Origin: Capronia americana
Taxonomy: Eukaryota > Ascomycota > Eurotiomycetes > Chaetothyriales > Herpotrichiellaceae
Length of the DNA stretch: 64,000 nucleotides
Assembly (NCBI GenBank): GCA_016110215.1
Contig: JADWQD010000010.1
Span: 1,798,001-1,862,000, forward strand
Direction of reading: 5' to 3'
Below, one piece after another: positions 45,701-56,456 of the stretch; the first letter of the stretch is position 1; every line of letters starts with the position of its first letter. A program made the translations under genes and the position numbers. The notes beneath the pieces were generated by a model. The model saw only the letters and a list, made by a program, of their open reading frames with translations. It searched no databases and had not been told where the DNA came from.

Positions 45701-45810
45701 TTACGGAGCGAGGATCGAACTCGCGGCCTTCGGATTACTCTTGTGTTTGAAGCACAAGATCATAGTAGAAACTATGAGACCAACGTCATAGCCAACTAGA
45801 CCATCCAGAC
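45701..45810 (-). tRNA. tRNA-Met(CAU)-like gene with intron, degenerate acceptor stem
   Basis: Read on the minus strand. An A-box-like TGGTCTAGTTGG in the D arm and a B box GAGTTCGATCC in a perfect 5-bp T stem (GCGAG/CTCGC) are 70 bp apart. The anticodon loop CTCATA-A carries CAT, with stem TTGGT/TCCGA. A 37-nt intron (45736-45772) sits one base 3' of the anticodon, and intron CTATGA pairs with the anticodon region TCATAG, as in eukaryotic pre-tRNA. The acceptor stem has two mismatches in seven pairs (GTCTGGA/TCCGTAA), so this may be a pseudogene or a tRNA-derived SINE head. Confidence 0.5.
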
Positions 45811-45920
45811 GTATAGAAACTCGTTGCATTATTGATGCCAGAATTTGGAGAAGTTTTTCTATTTTCATTATATCACAATAATTAAAATTATACTTCCTAA
45901 TTTGGATTAGGTTGCCAAGC

Positions 45921-45935
45921 TTAGGGTTAGGGTTA
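45921..45935 (+). repeat. Short interstitial TTAGGG repeat
   Basis: Two TTAGGG units plus TTA, the telomere repeat of most filamentous fungi, in an A/T-rich gene-poor setting about 110 bp from the tRNA-like gene. Could be chance or a healed-break scar. Confidence 0.5.
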
Positions 45936-48405
45936 ATTGTTAGTGAAGGAGGAATCTAGTAACACGTTGAGTATAGGTAGTCTATCAACCTTCAGGATCT
46001 AATGCCGAACGGAGAACAAAATCGGGCAAAGGCAATATCGCAGCAATACCACCTTCCCAAGAACGATCCAATTTCCCCTAGATTTTGCTGGCCGTGAACT
46101 TTCGTGAATGTCCCTTTAATTATCAAGGCTTTCGTCGGGTCACCGTTCGCCTGAGTCAAGCTTTGACAGTTCAGGCGTTACTTGGACTCTTTGCGTGACT
46201 GTGTCATGTACTTCTGGAGTTGGCTCGTGCACTGGGAGGCTTGGAGAAAGGAGAATAGAGAATAACTTGAGTTTGGGAAGATATATAAGGAGGAGACGAG
46301 GTATGCTGACTTGGGAGAGCACCTGCATGGTCGATGTTTCCCAAGCGTGCGTCTTACTACACGGCTCCCTGCTCAACCGCCATTAGGTGGACCCATTTTC
46401 CCAGTATAATACGCATCAGCTCGAAGAGGGAGACGTCGTCATATAGACTGCGACGATAAGAGTCCTATGCTCGTTCGGCGGACACCTGAGGCACGATCTT
46501 TTCCGGGGCGAAACGGTGCATGTCGTTTCATGCATGCACGTTTACTTGAACGGCCTCTTGATGCTGAGGGGAGAGGCACTGAATGCAGCTCATTCGAACA
46601 AGCCACGACCTTTCGTGGCCGTCTTGAGTTCCGGAACCATTCTGTGAGACCAGGTAGGTAAGAGCAAGCTCAGTGTGACAGTCATCCGACGGGATGGCCG
46701 CGATGAGGGAGTCCCTCGGGGGGTCAGCTGCCAGGTCAAATCCACGGTGGCGCGGTTGATCAACGATCACCTGATCCACGCCCCGCTAGAAAAGATCTAG
46801 TCTCGTGGCCGCGGCGTTGAAGCCGGCAGGACTTACTGTAGGCGTGGTTGCTGTAAGGGTTGGCAGATGTCACCCCGATGCTACCGCTGAAAGCAGGTTT
46901 GCTCAAGTGCTTCGAGGGTTGTCCCAGTTAAGGCAATGTCTCTGGAAGGAACAGACAGAAACAAGGTGTGGTATTAAGGCTGCTGTTACTGAGGAAGGTC
47001 GGTCAGTCATGTCCGGCCGTTTTTCGAAGGCACCCCTGGGTTTGTAAAACTCACGGGTCAACACAGAGGTCGACAGTCCGGATCTTCAGAGAGCGGAATA
47101 CACAGCTTGTCCATCCACGACTCTAATCGCACAAAAGCAATTGAGGCCATCTGTGAGGCATTGACCAGTTGATATTTCCTTGGAGATTACGACCATTATG
47201 TTAGTGATCCTCGTGGTGTGGTTCCCTCATGCGTTCAGACGAAGCCCGCCCCACGCACTCGCATCTCTACCTCCCGGGCAAACTTCCCACGATACCTTTA
47301 TTAGCCTCCCCTTGGCCATAGTCGTGGGAATCGGGACACAGAAAGAGATGGTAGGACAGACAAAGGCCACCGCGGCTTGTGTCAGAATGCCCTTGCATGG
47401 CCTTTTTTATGGAAATCGATACGGACCAAGCCGTGATTGTGATTGCAGCAGGGGTGGTGCATTCAGCAAGAGCTGGACGTTTGTATAAATCCTTTACCAA
47501 CCCCGGATCACTGGATAATAGGGCGACCTGAGGGGTTGTGAATGATTCCCTGCCATCTGCTTCCACAATGTCTTCTGAATTGCTTGCCATCCAGTCCACC
47601 CACTGGGGCCGCTACTGCTCAGGATGTCCTGTGTACAGTATCCCCGACGATATGACTGTGTAAACTTTCTGACTTCAGGGACAATATTTTAGGTGTAAAT
47701 CTTTAACTACAGTAAGCCCCAAACATAAAATGCGTAGCTGCTCTTTCATGGAGCTCAAATCGTGGGGGTTAATGTAAAGTTCGGTAAAGAACGTGGGGTA
47801 ATAGCTGGGTAGCCTTCCCCAGCCAGAACGGAATGCTGTGAGCTTTGACGCTGTTCTTTGCTCTTGTTTAATTTTGCTCCTAGTACGAAACACACTTTAC
47901 CCCGGTAATTCTCATCATTCAGGCGGTCATAGCCTACCCACCAAGAACACAGCAGCTTCCTTTCCGACCATGGTAAAGATGGAAAGCGGCCAGCAGGTGG
48001 CTGATGAGGAAGGTGCTTTCATGGTTCTACCCTCTGAAGCATCTCTATCTGGCATCTGGCCTGTATTGTCATGACCACCCAGGTGCGGCAGAGCACCAGC
48101 ACGTGTCGCTTTGTATTCTCTCGTCCGCCTCACTTGCGCATCCCGGTTTGCAAAGAGGGAGCTGATGACTCGAACCATTTTGCCAGTTCATTCCTTGGGC
48201 CGACGCTTTCTCAAAAACCATCCCACAAGGAGCACACTTCCACCTCTTCCACCTCTTAAGAGGGATAAATTGTCCTACAGCTGTACTTGCGGTCAGCTCT
48301 TTCCAATATCGCCTGAGTCTAATTTTTCATCCGTCTCGATTTCTCCTTACTCTTTGCATTCTACCCCCGATAACCCTCTCCTCTAACGTCCTTCGATTGA
48401 TCATC
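45936..48405. other. Gene-poor region, right part
   Basis: 2.5 kb with no supported gene. Short frames near 46467, 47180 and 48111 lack motifs or splice structure. The last 150 bp before the next ATG are pyrimidine-rich and look like a promoter and leader. Confidence 0.45.
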
Positions 48406-49603
48406 ATGACTGGCAGGATTCAACTTCAGTATGAACTCGCTCGGATTGACGTTGAGAAACGTCAGCTGAAACTGGAGGAACTCCAGTTAGAACTCGAGCG
48501 GAGAGAGCTTGCTGTCAAGCATCGCCTGAAGCAGTTGAACGTCATCGATCTCACCGAAGATGACGCACAGGTAAAAGCCGAGTCACGCGGTGACAGCACA
48601 GATGACACTCAAGTCCCCATCTTCGACACTTCCTTCGCGGGTCCACAGCCGGCGGGTGGGAAACGAGCTACCTCGACGAGCACCGCCCAGGGACCTGAAG
48701 AGAAGACGCTTGTGGAAGAGCAGCAACAGCATGCAGGGAGCACCTTCACAGCTACCGCAACGGATGAGCCCAGTAAGCCCGGCCTGGCTGTTGAGTCCAT
48801 GTAATTCAGCTAACGCAGCCTCAGAACCATCACGGCTGGTAAGATATAGTGGCCGAAAGAACACAAAACCGGAGCACCAGCGATGTCCTTCACCAGCTCC
48901 TGCTCCCGCTCCAACTCCTACTTCTACAGTTACTCCCACATCCCAGCTTGCGGACACTCCTACAACTGAACAGAGCTTGCTGGCGATGTTCATGGGCAAG
49001 GCCAATGATACTGTGGCGAAGTTGCAGCCTGGAGCCAAGCGACTTCATACCTCCGGCGACGAAGCGTCCACAACATCCAGCGAACCGAGTGAAAAGGTGA
49101 CCAAGAAGATGAGAGCCGAACGCACCTGCAACAACGCAACTGTACGTAAATCGAGGGCCAGGGTGCACAAGGAGCCAGACTCGGGCGTAGATGGTCATTT
49201 GACCGATAGTGAGCAATACGAGCTCATCGGCTGCTACAAAGACCTCCTCTTCAATCGAATGCAGACTACTGAACGAGCGTTGAACCCACACCGGAGCCAT
49301 CCAGTCACCTCCAGGATGCGCAGACTCAACGTTGGGTCAACACCACGCAGTATCACTCTTCTGCATCGAGAGTTCGACAGGGTCATTACCGAGCATGCCA
49401 AATCCAGCTCGATTCGCAGTGGTTTACAAGCGGAATTGGAGAAGTTCGAAAACGCCCTGCCGTATTGGTCACCGAAGTGCAAGGCCCTACCACGACAGAC
49501 TACTAGATTGGCGATGGTCCGGAAAGTGGTTGAAGAAATTGCAAAGGGCCGTTTCAACTCAGAAAGCTACAAGGACAGTTACAATCCATTTGATGAGCTT
49601 TGA
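48406..49603 (+). CDS. Unknown protein with N-terminal coiled coil and basic nuclear-type linker
   Basis: Exons 48406-48772 and 48819-49603 with a 46-bp intron (GTAAGC; GCTAAC branch; GCAG) encode 383 residues. Residues 4-45 form a strong coiled coil (LARIDVEKRQLKLEELQLEL). IDLTEDD follows and resembles a SUMO-interacting motif. The middle is disordered, with a Pro-Ala repeat and basic clusters (SEKVTKKMRAER, RKSRARVHK) typical of nuclear signals. The last 150 residues are helical and ordered (QYELIGCYKDLLFNRMQTTE onward) and end SYKDSYNPFDEL. No known domain. A nuclear, SUMO-linked protein is an inference. A broken relative lies at 50852. Confidence 0.6.
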
Positions 49604-50851
49604 GGACTGAGTCGAAGTCGTTCAATGTTGGCGAGGAAGTTGGATCACTACCTGTGGCATGCAATTGGGAGTTGGCGGATCACATTGTAATGGTCTCACT
49701 GGCCATAATATGCTGCTGAGAGCAGGTGCTGCCTGCTCGTAAATTGAACCCAACCGGACCAAATACGGCGACAAGGGGGGAGATGGGCACCGTGTTGAGG
49801 GTCGCCTCTAAGCGCTTGAGCTGATCGAGTGTGACTTCGAGGGAGCAATCATGCAGTCAATCACTGAAGCTGAATAACACGGTTACACGAGACTCTGCTT
49901 TCAGCCTGATGTCTTCGTCTGGTGTCTATTTAATTCCCGAGTGGTCCCCGGACAAGACCTGCTGAGAGAAGAGTTCGAAGCAGTAAAGGCAAAGGCTTTC
50001 GCAATGACATTGGTAGGGGCGATGAGGGAAGCTATGGCAGTCGGAACAACCCATTCGTCATGTCCGACGGTTGGGGCATTCGTCTTCTACGCCACTCCTC
50101 GTCCAAAGTGCCTGCCATTCTGCAGCGGTCATACCTTCGTCCCCTTCACTCAGCCTCCTCGAAAGTCGTTGCCGCGTTTGATTTCCACCTCGCCGGCATT
50201 AGCGCAGTCTTTCAACTCATCCCATGGTACCGCCTGACTCGGGCACATCCCGCTCTTTGACCTCTTGCTGATATTTTGATTTCGAATGACCCAGATGGGA
50301 AGCTAGGAGAGGAAGCACCATGTATGGAGGGAGAAGTAGACGTGGACAATATGGAAGTGGCAATGAGAAGAGATCGGAAAGGAGAGCTCTATCTTCAGTA
50401 TTTCGGAAGAGGAACGGGAGCAGGAAACGAAAGCGAGGCTTGCTTAGCTAGCACTGGTGACACTGTCTGCGTTGTGGCCGGCACTATCAATCTAGCCTCT
50501 CTGATGACTTACGAGAATGAAGATAATGGAAAACGGGTGATCCTACACCATTCTGGCATAAGGTGGAACGACCAGAGATGGAGCTGAAGTCAAATTGCGG
50601 TCACAGAAGAAATGAGTGCAGAACTCGCGAAAATACTGGAATTGACCATAAAGCCCTTGTTATAGAAGGGCTCTTTCCTGCCTATCTTCACTGATAAATC
50701 AGCCTGCTCTCTCTCTCTTCTCTTAGCTATCTTTTCTTTTCGATGTGAACTTTTCCTACCTCAGTTGTTCATCTTGAAGTTGTCTACCCGAGCAAGCCTT
50801 CTGCTTGAATATCCCATCCCATATCAAATTCTCTCATCACGAGAGCGCGAA
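49604..50851. other. Intergenic region with uncertain frames
   Basis: 1.25 kb. A frame at 50276-50587 (103 codons) has non-random acidic then basic composition but no motif, start context or intron. I would not call it a gene without transcript support. Confidence 0.4.
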
Positions 50852-51027
50852 ATGTTACAAACCATGAACGCCAAAGAGAGAGACAGGACCAAGCGCGAGT
50901 TTGCTCGCCTTGGGCTACAGCAGCGACAGTTGGCGATCGACAATCTGTGACTTGAGCTTGAAGAGCAACTTCCCATGATTGACGGTGGGGTCGCAGAACC
51001 TGTCAATTATCTTGTCACCTCTGCCTG
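50852..51027 (+). pseudogene. Truncated relative of the coiled-coil gene at 48406
   Basis: ATG followed by REFARLGLQQRQLAIDNL, then TGA, then LELEEQLPMIDGG in the same frame up to a second stop at 51027. This parallels YELARIDVEKRQLKLEEL and QLELERRELAV in the gene 2.4 kb upstream, with the stop in place of one residue. Nothing of the C-terminal domain follows. It looks like a partial duplicate that has decayed; the match covers only about 30 residues. Confidence 0.4.
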
Positions 51028-51572
51028 AGCATCGATGGCAATAAAGGTAAAAATGAGAGCCCGATAACCTGATCAGAAATAGGACTCTGTTGACGCTTGA
51101 CCATCTCCGAACGCGCAGCCAAATGATGGGTTCGTAGATCCAACCATGGCGGGAAAAAACATCGCCATCAAGAAACAGGGCGTGATTTACACTGTTCGGC
51201 ACTCCTTGCTCAGCTCAACCGATCAGTCACAGTAGGGTTTCAAGTGGTGATGATCGCGGACGGTGCGAGCGGGTTTTGAAGGCCTGGGTGACTGATCGGT
51301 ACCTACAAACAGCCCCTCGACATGAAACGAGCACAATCAAGTCCCTACGTTTGGATTGTCGAGAAAGGCGGGCCAAGTCACGCCTTCTCAGAATACGATG
51401 GCGGCATCGAAAATCACTCTTGCGCTAGGTGATCCCGACGATTGCTTATGTATGACTCATCCATCAGATACTTATCCTAGTACTACGAGTATCAGGCCGG
51501 AGGCGCGACATTCGACAAACTCACTTACCACCGAGCTCTATCTCTGTTCCCGTGCGTACACTAGAAGCAAAA
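51028..51572. other. Intergenic region
   Basis: 545 bp upstream of the methyltransferase. No supported feature. Confidence 0.5.
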
Positions 51573-52463
51573 ATGCCCAGCACCCGTTCCAACGCATTCA
51601 TCGTCGAGACTCTCGCCCAATACACTCCCCGCGCCGCCACCTACGACCTCTCAAACGGCGGGTGGCACGCCGAACTGGGTCGCGACTACGTCGCCTGGCT
51701 CCCACCACCGAGAGGGGGTGCTGTGCTCGACCTGGCATGCGGAACGGGCCTGGTCGCCTTGCCGTACGCGGAGGCTGTCGGTCCCGACGGGATCGTCGTC
51801 GGAGTCGACGTCACCGAGGCGATGCTCAACGAGGCGAGACGTAAAGCGCTGGCGGAGGGAAGTGGGAAAGTAGAATGGATCCTCGGGGACATCATGGACG
51901 TTTCGTCCCTCGATGCCGTGCAAGCCGTGGTCAAATCCAGGGGCGGGTTCGACGTCATCTCGTGCTGTTCGGCGTTCGTGCTGCTCGAGAATCCAGCCGG
52001 GGCAATCAAGGAATGGGTCGCGTTGCTGAAGCCGGGCACGGGCAGATTGATCATCGACGTCCCTACGGAGGATCGCACGTTGCAGTACCTGCTCAACTAT
52101 CCGCTCCGGCGCGCGTTGGGGAAGGCTATGACGTACGACTTTGACTGGATCAAAGACGTGCACACGGTGGAGAAAATGTTCGAAGCCGCCGGCTTGGAGG
52201 TGGAAAAATCATTCCGCACGAGAAGCTACACACCCGAGACGTGGTACACCGCGGGCCAGGCCGCCGAGGTTTTCGAACACAAGACGAGGGAAAGTGGCTT
52301 GTGGAAGGGCATGATCGAGACCTGGAAGCGCGAAGGCGGGGATGGAGGCGCCGAGAAGATCAAGGAACTGTGGGCCCAGATCTGGGAGGAGAATCTCAAT
52401 GAAGACGGGATGTTGTGGGATGGTCACGCACTCTATGTCACCGTCGGAAGGAGGAGAGAGTAG
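51573..52463 (+). CDS. SAM-dependent methyltransferase
   Basis: A single exon encodes 296 residues from the ATG at 51573; upstream the frame has only non-ATG codons. Motif I VLDLACGTGL (51-60) and the acidic end of strand 2 (VVGVDVTEAML) bind S-adenosylmethionine. GFDVISCCSAFVLLENP is motif II/post-motif, and LLKPGTGRLIIDVPTED is motif III. The C-terminal third is helical and probably forms the substrate lid. This is a class I Rossmann methyltransferase of the type common in fungal secondary metabolism, acting on O, N or C of a small molecule. It is convergent with a P450 only 53 bp away, a tail-to-tail pair. Confidence 0.88.
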   Translation: MPSTRSNAFIVETLAQYTPRAATYDLSNGGWHAELGRDYVAWLPPPRGGAVLDLACGTGLVALPYAEAVGPDGIVVGVDVTEAMLNEARRKALAEGSGKVEWILGDIMDVSSLDAVQAVVKSRGGFDVISCCSAFVLLENPAGAIKEWVALLKPGTGRLIIDVPTEDRTLQYLLNYPLRRALGKAMTYDFDWIKDVHTVEKMFEAAGLEVEKSFRTRSYTPETWYTAGQAAEVFEHKTRESGLWKGMIETWKREGGDGGAEKIKELWAQIWEENLNEDGMLWDGHALYVTVGRRRE

Positions 52464-52516
52464 CCTATTACGTGTTTGTACCTTCATTTCTGGTCTTCCG
52501 CGGCTCTCCAACGTTC

Positions 52517-54362
52517 TCATTCTGACCGCTTCACAAAGACCACCCCGGCGTCCTCCGGCCGGCGCATTTTTGGCGTGATCACGTTAAAGGAATCCTCCAC
52601 CACCGCGAGGAGCGTCGAGCTGGCCTCCGCTTCCGTCTCGCCGCCGCGCGCCAGCGGCTTCAGCCGGTAGTCCTTGAGCAGGGTCGAAATGACGGCCACG
52701 AACTCGACTTGGCTGAACTTCTTCCCCGGGCACACCCTGTATTCTCGTCAGCATGGGGGCTCGCGCCGCTCGTGGACAACACGACGGGGCACGAAGAGAA
52801 CGGCACGGTGTCTGTGGATGACTCACCTGGGCCCGACGCTCCACGGCACAAACGTCGCTCCCGGTGGTGGGGAAGAGATCGTCTCCTTGCCCGTCTTGGG
52901 GTCGACCTTGATCCAGCGCCGCGGCTTCCATTCCAGGCCGTCGTCTCCCCACCACTGCGGGTCAGAGTGGACGCCGTAGACGTTGATCGAGACGTAGACC
53001 TCGGGAGGAACCGACAGCTCCGTGTCACCCACGCGCAGAGTCGCGGGCTGGCCGACACACCACCGCTCCGTCACCGGGGTGGGACCCCACAGGCGGAGAG
53101 TTTCATACTGCGGTCAACGGGTGAGCTCGCGGACACGATCACGGCGGCGGACGTACCATGAGAGCCAGACACCTCACCAGGGAGGGGAAGACGTCCTCGT
53201 AGGCCAGCTTTTCCACGTCGCGCCCTTGCAGGACCGCGTCCACCTCTTCCCCGGCCCAATCCTGCACGTCGCGGTTGATGGCGAGGAACGGGATCGTGTA
53301 GGTCAAGGCGTTGGCCGTCGTTTCAAACCCGGCCAGGTTGAAGATGTACAGGTCGCCCAACAACTCGGCGTCGGTCAGGTGCATCGGCTTCGCCGTGCTG
53401 CCGTGCGCCGTGGTCTTCTGGTCTCTCTTGGCCGCCTCGTCGGCCTCGACCAGCGCACTGACGATGTCGGCGGTGTAGCTGTTGCCACCGCCCTGGGTGA
53501 TGGCTCGGTTGTACGCGATCAGTTCCTTCATATATTGTCGGAACTCCTTTCCCATGTCGCTCATCTGCCGGGAGAGCGCCGGGAAGACCCAACGGAGCAG
53601 CGGCACGTTCTGGAACAAGACCCCGAAGATGATGTTCTGCAGGAGGAACTTCAACGCCTCCGCCAGGCTGGCGCGGTGTCCCTCGGGGACCTCGCGGAAG
53701 CCGCCGTCGAAGTCGTGCACGTGTCCAAACCCGGCGGCGGACAGGACGTGCATGGCGATCAAGACACAGTCGTTGCGCACGTCGAGCATGGTCCGGCGGG
53801 CACCCGGCCGCTCACTCGCCACGCGGAGCATCTGCCTCGCCTGCCTCGACGACTCCTCCCAGACGAGTTTGTTGTTCTGCTCCCGAAAGGCGGGGTTGAC
53901 GATCCTGCGGTGACGCTGCCAATCCTCGCCGTTGAGACTGAGCACGTTGGGTCCGAACCCGTCGAAGATGTCGTACAGGTCCCCGGGCTTGAGCCACGTC
54001 TTGTAGTGCGACTGCACCTCGACGGCGGCGACGGGGTCATTGACGACGATTTCCGTCCGCCCCGGCGACACGATGGCGAACACGTTGCCGTATTTTTGAT
54101 GGGGCCGGTGGCGCTCGTCCTGTGCCCAGGCAAAGTCGCCAAAGGTGAGCGCGTTGCGCAGCCCGGGCACGTGGCGGAACCGTCGGAGGTACGGTTGGAC
54201 GATGATCCACAAAGCCTCCTGCGACGAAACGGGTGTCACGACGATGGGTATGCCCAGCTTCCTCGCTTGCAGGTAGTTCGCGATCAGTGCATAGGTGCGG
54301 GCCACCGTGAGAGCGAGGAAGGGGACGAGGAGCCACGACAGGATCGTGCTGGTTGAAGGCAT
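52517..54362 (-). CDS. Cytochrome P450 monooxygenase
   Basis: Exons 53157-54362, 52827-53107 and 52517-52736, with introns of 49 and 90 bp, encode 568 residues. An N-terminal membrane anchor (LSWLLVPFLALTVA) places it in the ER. The I-helix oxygen-binding motif is AGFETT (344-349). The ExxR pair (Glu404, Arg407 in YETLRLW) begins exon 2. The heme loop PWSVGPRVCPGKKF spans intron 2, with Cys498 as the iron ligand. The PERF-like region is WKPRRWI. All key residues are intact, so it should be active with a cytochrome P450 reductase. Substrate unknown; tail-to-tail with a methyltransferase, which hints at a shared tailoring role. Confidence 0.93.
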
Positions 54363-54861
54363 CGTGCAGGAGAAGCCCCGAAGACGACGACGGTGAGGAC
54401 GTGGAACATGGTGGGAGTGGTGGGTTTTGGGTTATTATCTATCCCGCGATGCTTCGATGGACGCCTGAAGTCTGGACGACCGAGAGACGCGTATTCGTAT
54501 GTCGTATTGACTGACCGAGCGCTTGGCGATCCAGGCGTCGGCGAAACCAAAACGCTGAGCGCACGCACACACAGAGCTACTAGATGATCAGTATTGCAAC
54601 CGCTATATTGAGAGGTAGGGACAAGAGGTCTAATAAGTAGAGCTCAATATGAGCAGGACTGGCTTAGTAAATATGATAATGTATAGTGGTTATGATGACT
54701 GGTGCTGGCGCCCGCGTACATGTCGCTGTGTGTGTGTGGGCGCATCTGCGTCAATACGCCGGCGTTTTAGTTTCCGATGACTCTGAAGATGATTCCCTCT
54801 CCGCACCCAGACTGTGACTACCGGATACGAGGTACAACCTCCACAACCTCGCGACTGATGA
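54363..54861. other. Intergenic region
   Basis: 500 bp between the P450 start and the methyltransferase relic. Includes a short GTGTGTGTG tract near 54730. No gene. Confidence 0.5.
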
Positions 54862-55240
54862 ATGGGGAGACAAAAAAGCGGAGACTCATTCCACTTCTGC
54901 CGCTTTACTAACTCGGAACCCTTCTCTCAAGCTATAACCCGTCATGAACACTACCTCGCGCATATGACGAACCTAGACGAAGGCCAATATGTCCTCGACG
55001 TCGAGTGCGGCACCAGGCTTCCAGCTCGTGAAATGGTCAGGTTCATCGGCGTGGACGTCGTCAGTCTGCAATAATGACTATCAAATCGACCACGCTCCAT
55101 ATTACGCCGCGAGGCAACGACTCAGGGTGAGCTGGACTTCACAAAGGGTGACTTCAGATGTCGTTCTCCAACTCCTCCCTCGATGCCGTTTACATCATCG
55201 AAGCCACCGTTCACGCACCAAGCCTAGAAGATCTTTTAGA
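54862..55240 (+). pseudogene. Decayed sterol C-24 methyltransferase (Erg6)-like fragment
   Basis: Three reading frames in turn give consecutive pieces of one protein family: SGDSFHFCRFTNSEPFSQAI with ARHEHYLAHM-like TRHEHYLAHMTNL and VLDVECG (SAM motif I, normally VLDVGCG); then, after a 1-nt shift, NNDYQIDHAPYYAAR; then, after another, MSFSNSSLDAVYIIEATVHA. In Erg6 these follow in the same order. Two frameshifts, a stop at 55072 and loss of the motif-I glycine make it non-functional. Sequence downstream to about 55430 is too worn to assign. The intact protein would methylate sterols at C-24 in ergosterol synthesis. Confidence 0.8.
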
Positions 55241-55574
55241 TCAATTAAGGTGTACATATACAAATACCAAGAATATGCGTGGGTGTCCTATGACTGTTGC
55301 GGAGGTGCTGTACTTAGGTACAGGGGACATTCAAATTACTCAGCCGAGAGAGTGAGGGTCAGTATTATTGATTTGCCCTATGCGCGACGGGAGGTGAGTT
55401 GGTCACATCGTCCTCACACCTCCGGTCACTTCTAATCAGGTCACGTTCCACGACGCCGATGTTTGGGTCGTCAATACTAGCAGGGCAAGGAAACGCTCCA
55501 CGCGGAATAACGCGCCCACTTCGCCGGTCATTACGTCTTTATACAACATGTCCAGGCACTTGGCCGTACAGAAA
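55241..55574. other. Degenerate sequence after the Erg6-like fragment
   Basis: 330 bp with only short frames. It probably includes the unrecognisable remainder of the relic and the 3' flank of the next gene. Confidence 0.4.
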
Positions 55575-56456
55575 CTATCCGCTTGCGTCACAGGCCACCT
55601 GGAAAAAGAGCGACGAGATTCCTCCCACTCCCGGTACCGTCGCCAGGGCGGCGCTCACGGTATCTTTCAAAGCATCCGAGCATTGAAAGCCGGACGGCGG
55701 CGGGACCGAGGTGCATTGACTGTTGACGCTGACGGTCATGGACGCCTGGGCGGCCTTGTTCTTGTCCACGACCTGGACCCCGACGAAAGAGACCGGCGAC
55801 GGGACCGTGTCCAGGGCCTTCTGCATCAAGCCTTTCATGTAGTCTCTCTGGTTGTTGTCGTTGAAGCCTCCCGACATGGCGATCGTGGTGGTGCAGTCCT
55901 CCGTGCTACACGCCCCGGGATCGATCGCCTGGAGTCCTTCGTTGCACGCGATGTTGGTAGGTGCGAAGGACTGGGAGAGGACGAGCGTGTTGGTGGGATC
56001 GCACGCGGTGCCGCTTGTGCACGCCTGGTTGACCAGCTTGTCGATCTGGTGCTGCAGCGTGTCCCCACCGAAGACCTGGATCGCCAAGGCGCCGACCGCG
56101 ACGTTGCTCGTCGACTCGACGAACGGATTGGAAAAGGCCGCTTGATTGAAGCAGATGGCGCCCTGGCCGATCACCGGCGTGCACGCGACCGTCGACACCG
56201 TCTCGAGAAAGTTCTGGCACGCGCTGTCACCGTAAAGGTTGCACTGGAAGCCCGAATCGACGCTGACCACGTTGACCGAGTTGAATTGGCCCAGGGCTTG
56301 ACACCCGCTGCTGTCTGTCGTGTCTTTGCCGTTGGCGTGCACGTTTTGGATGGCGGAGCCTCCATCTCCTCCGCAACTGTCGTCGCTGAAGGTCTGGAGG
56401 GAGATGTCGCCGGCCACGGCCAGGGTGAGGAGAGAGAGGCACACGAAAATCTTCAT
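55575..56456 (-). CDS. Secreted protein of unknown function, Cys-rich
   Basis: A single exon encodes 293 residues from the ATG at 56456, where MKIFVCLSLLTLAVAG is a clean signal peptide. The frame upstream lacks a better ATG. The mature protein has about 15 cysteines (for example DDSCGGDGG, SSGCQALG, QCNLYGDSACQNF, ACTPVIGQGAICF, CTSGTACDP and STEDCTTT) and is rich in Gly, Asn and Ser with few charges. One half has a helical, Gln-rich segment (HQIDKLVNQ, QRDYMKGLMQKALD). I do not recognise a domain. The profile suits an extracellular stable protein; adhesion, wall or effector roles are all possible. Confidence 0.72.
   Translation of the reverse strand: MKIFVCLSLLTLAVAGDISLQTFSDDSCGGDGGSAIQNVHANGKDTTDSSGCQALGQFNSVNVVSVDSGFQCNLYGDSACQNFLETVSTVACTPVIGQGAICFNQAAFSNPFVESTSNVAVGALAIQVFGGDTLQHQIDKLVNQACTSGTACDPTNTLVLSQSFAPTNIACNEGLQAIDPGACSTEDCTTTIAMSGGFNDNNQRDYMKGLMQKALDTVPSPVSFVGVQVVDKNKAAQASMTVSVNSQCTSVPPPSGFQCSDALKDTVSAALATVPGVGGISSLFFQVACDASG

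Noticed and set aside
50276..50587. 103-codon frame with charged composition
   Set aside because: No recognised motif, promoter or splice sites; could be real but evidence is too thin to call.
53022..54356. 444-codon plus-strand frame
   Set aside because: Antisense shadow of the P450, whose motifs are all intact on the minus strand.
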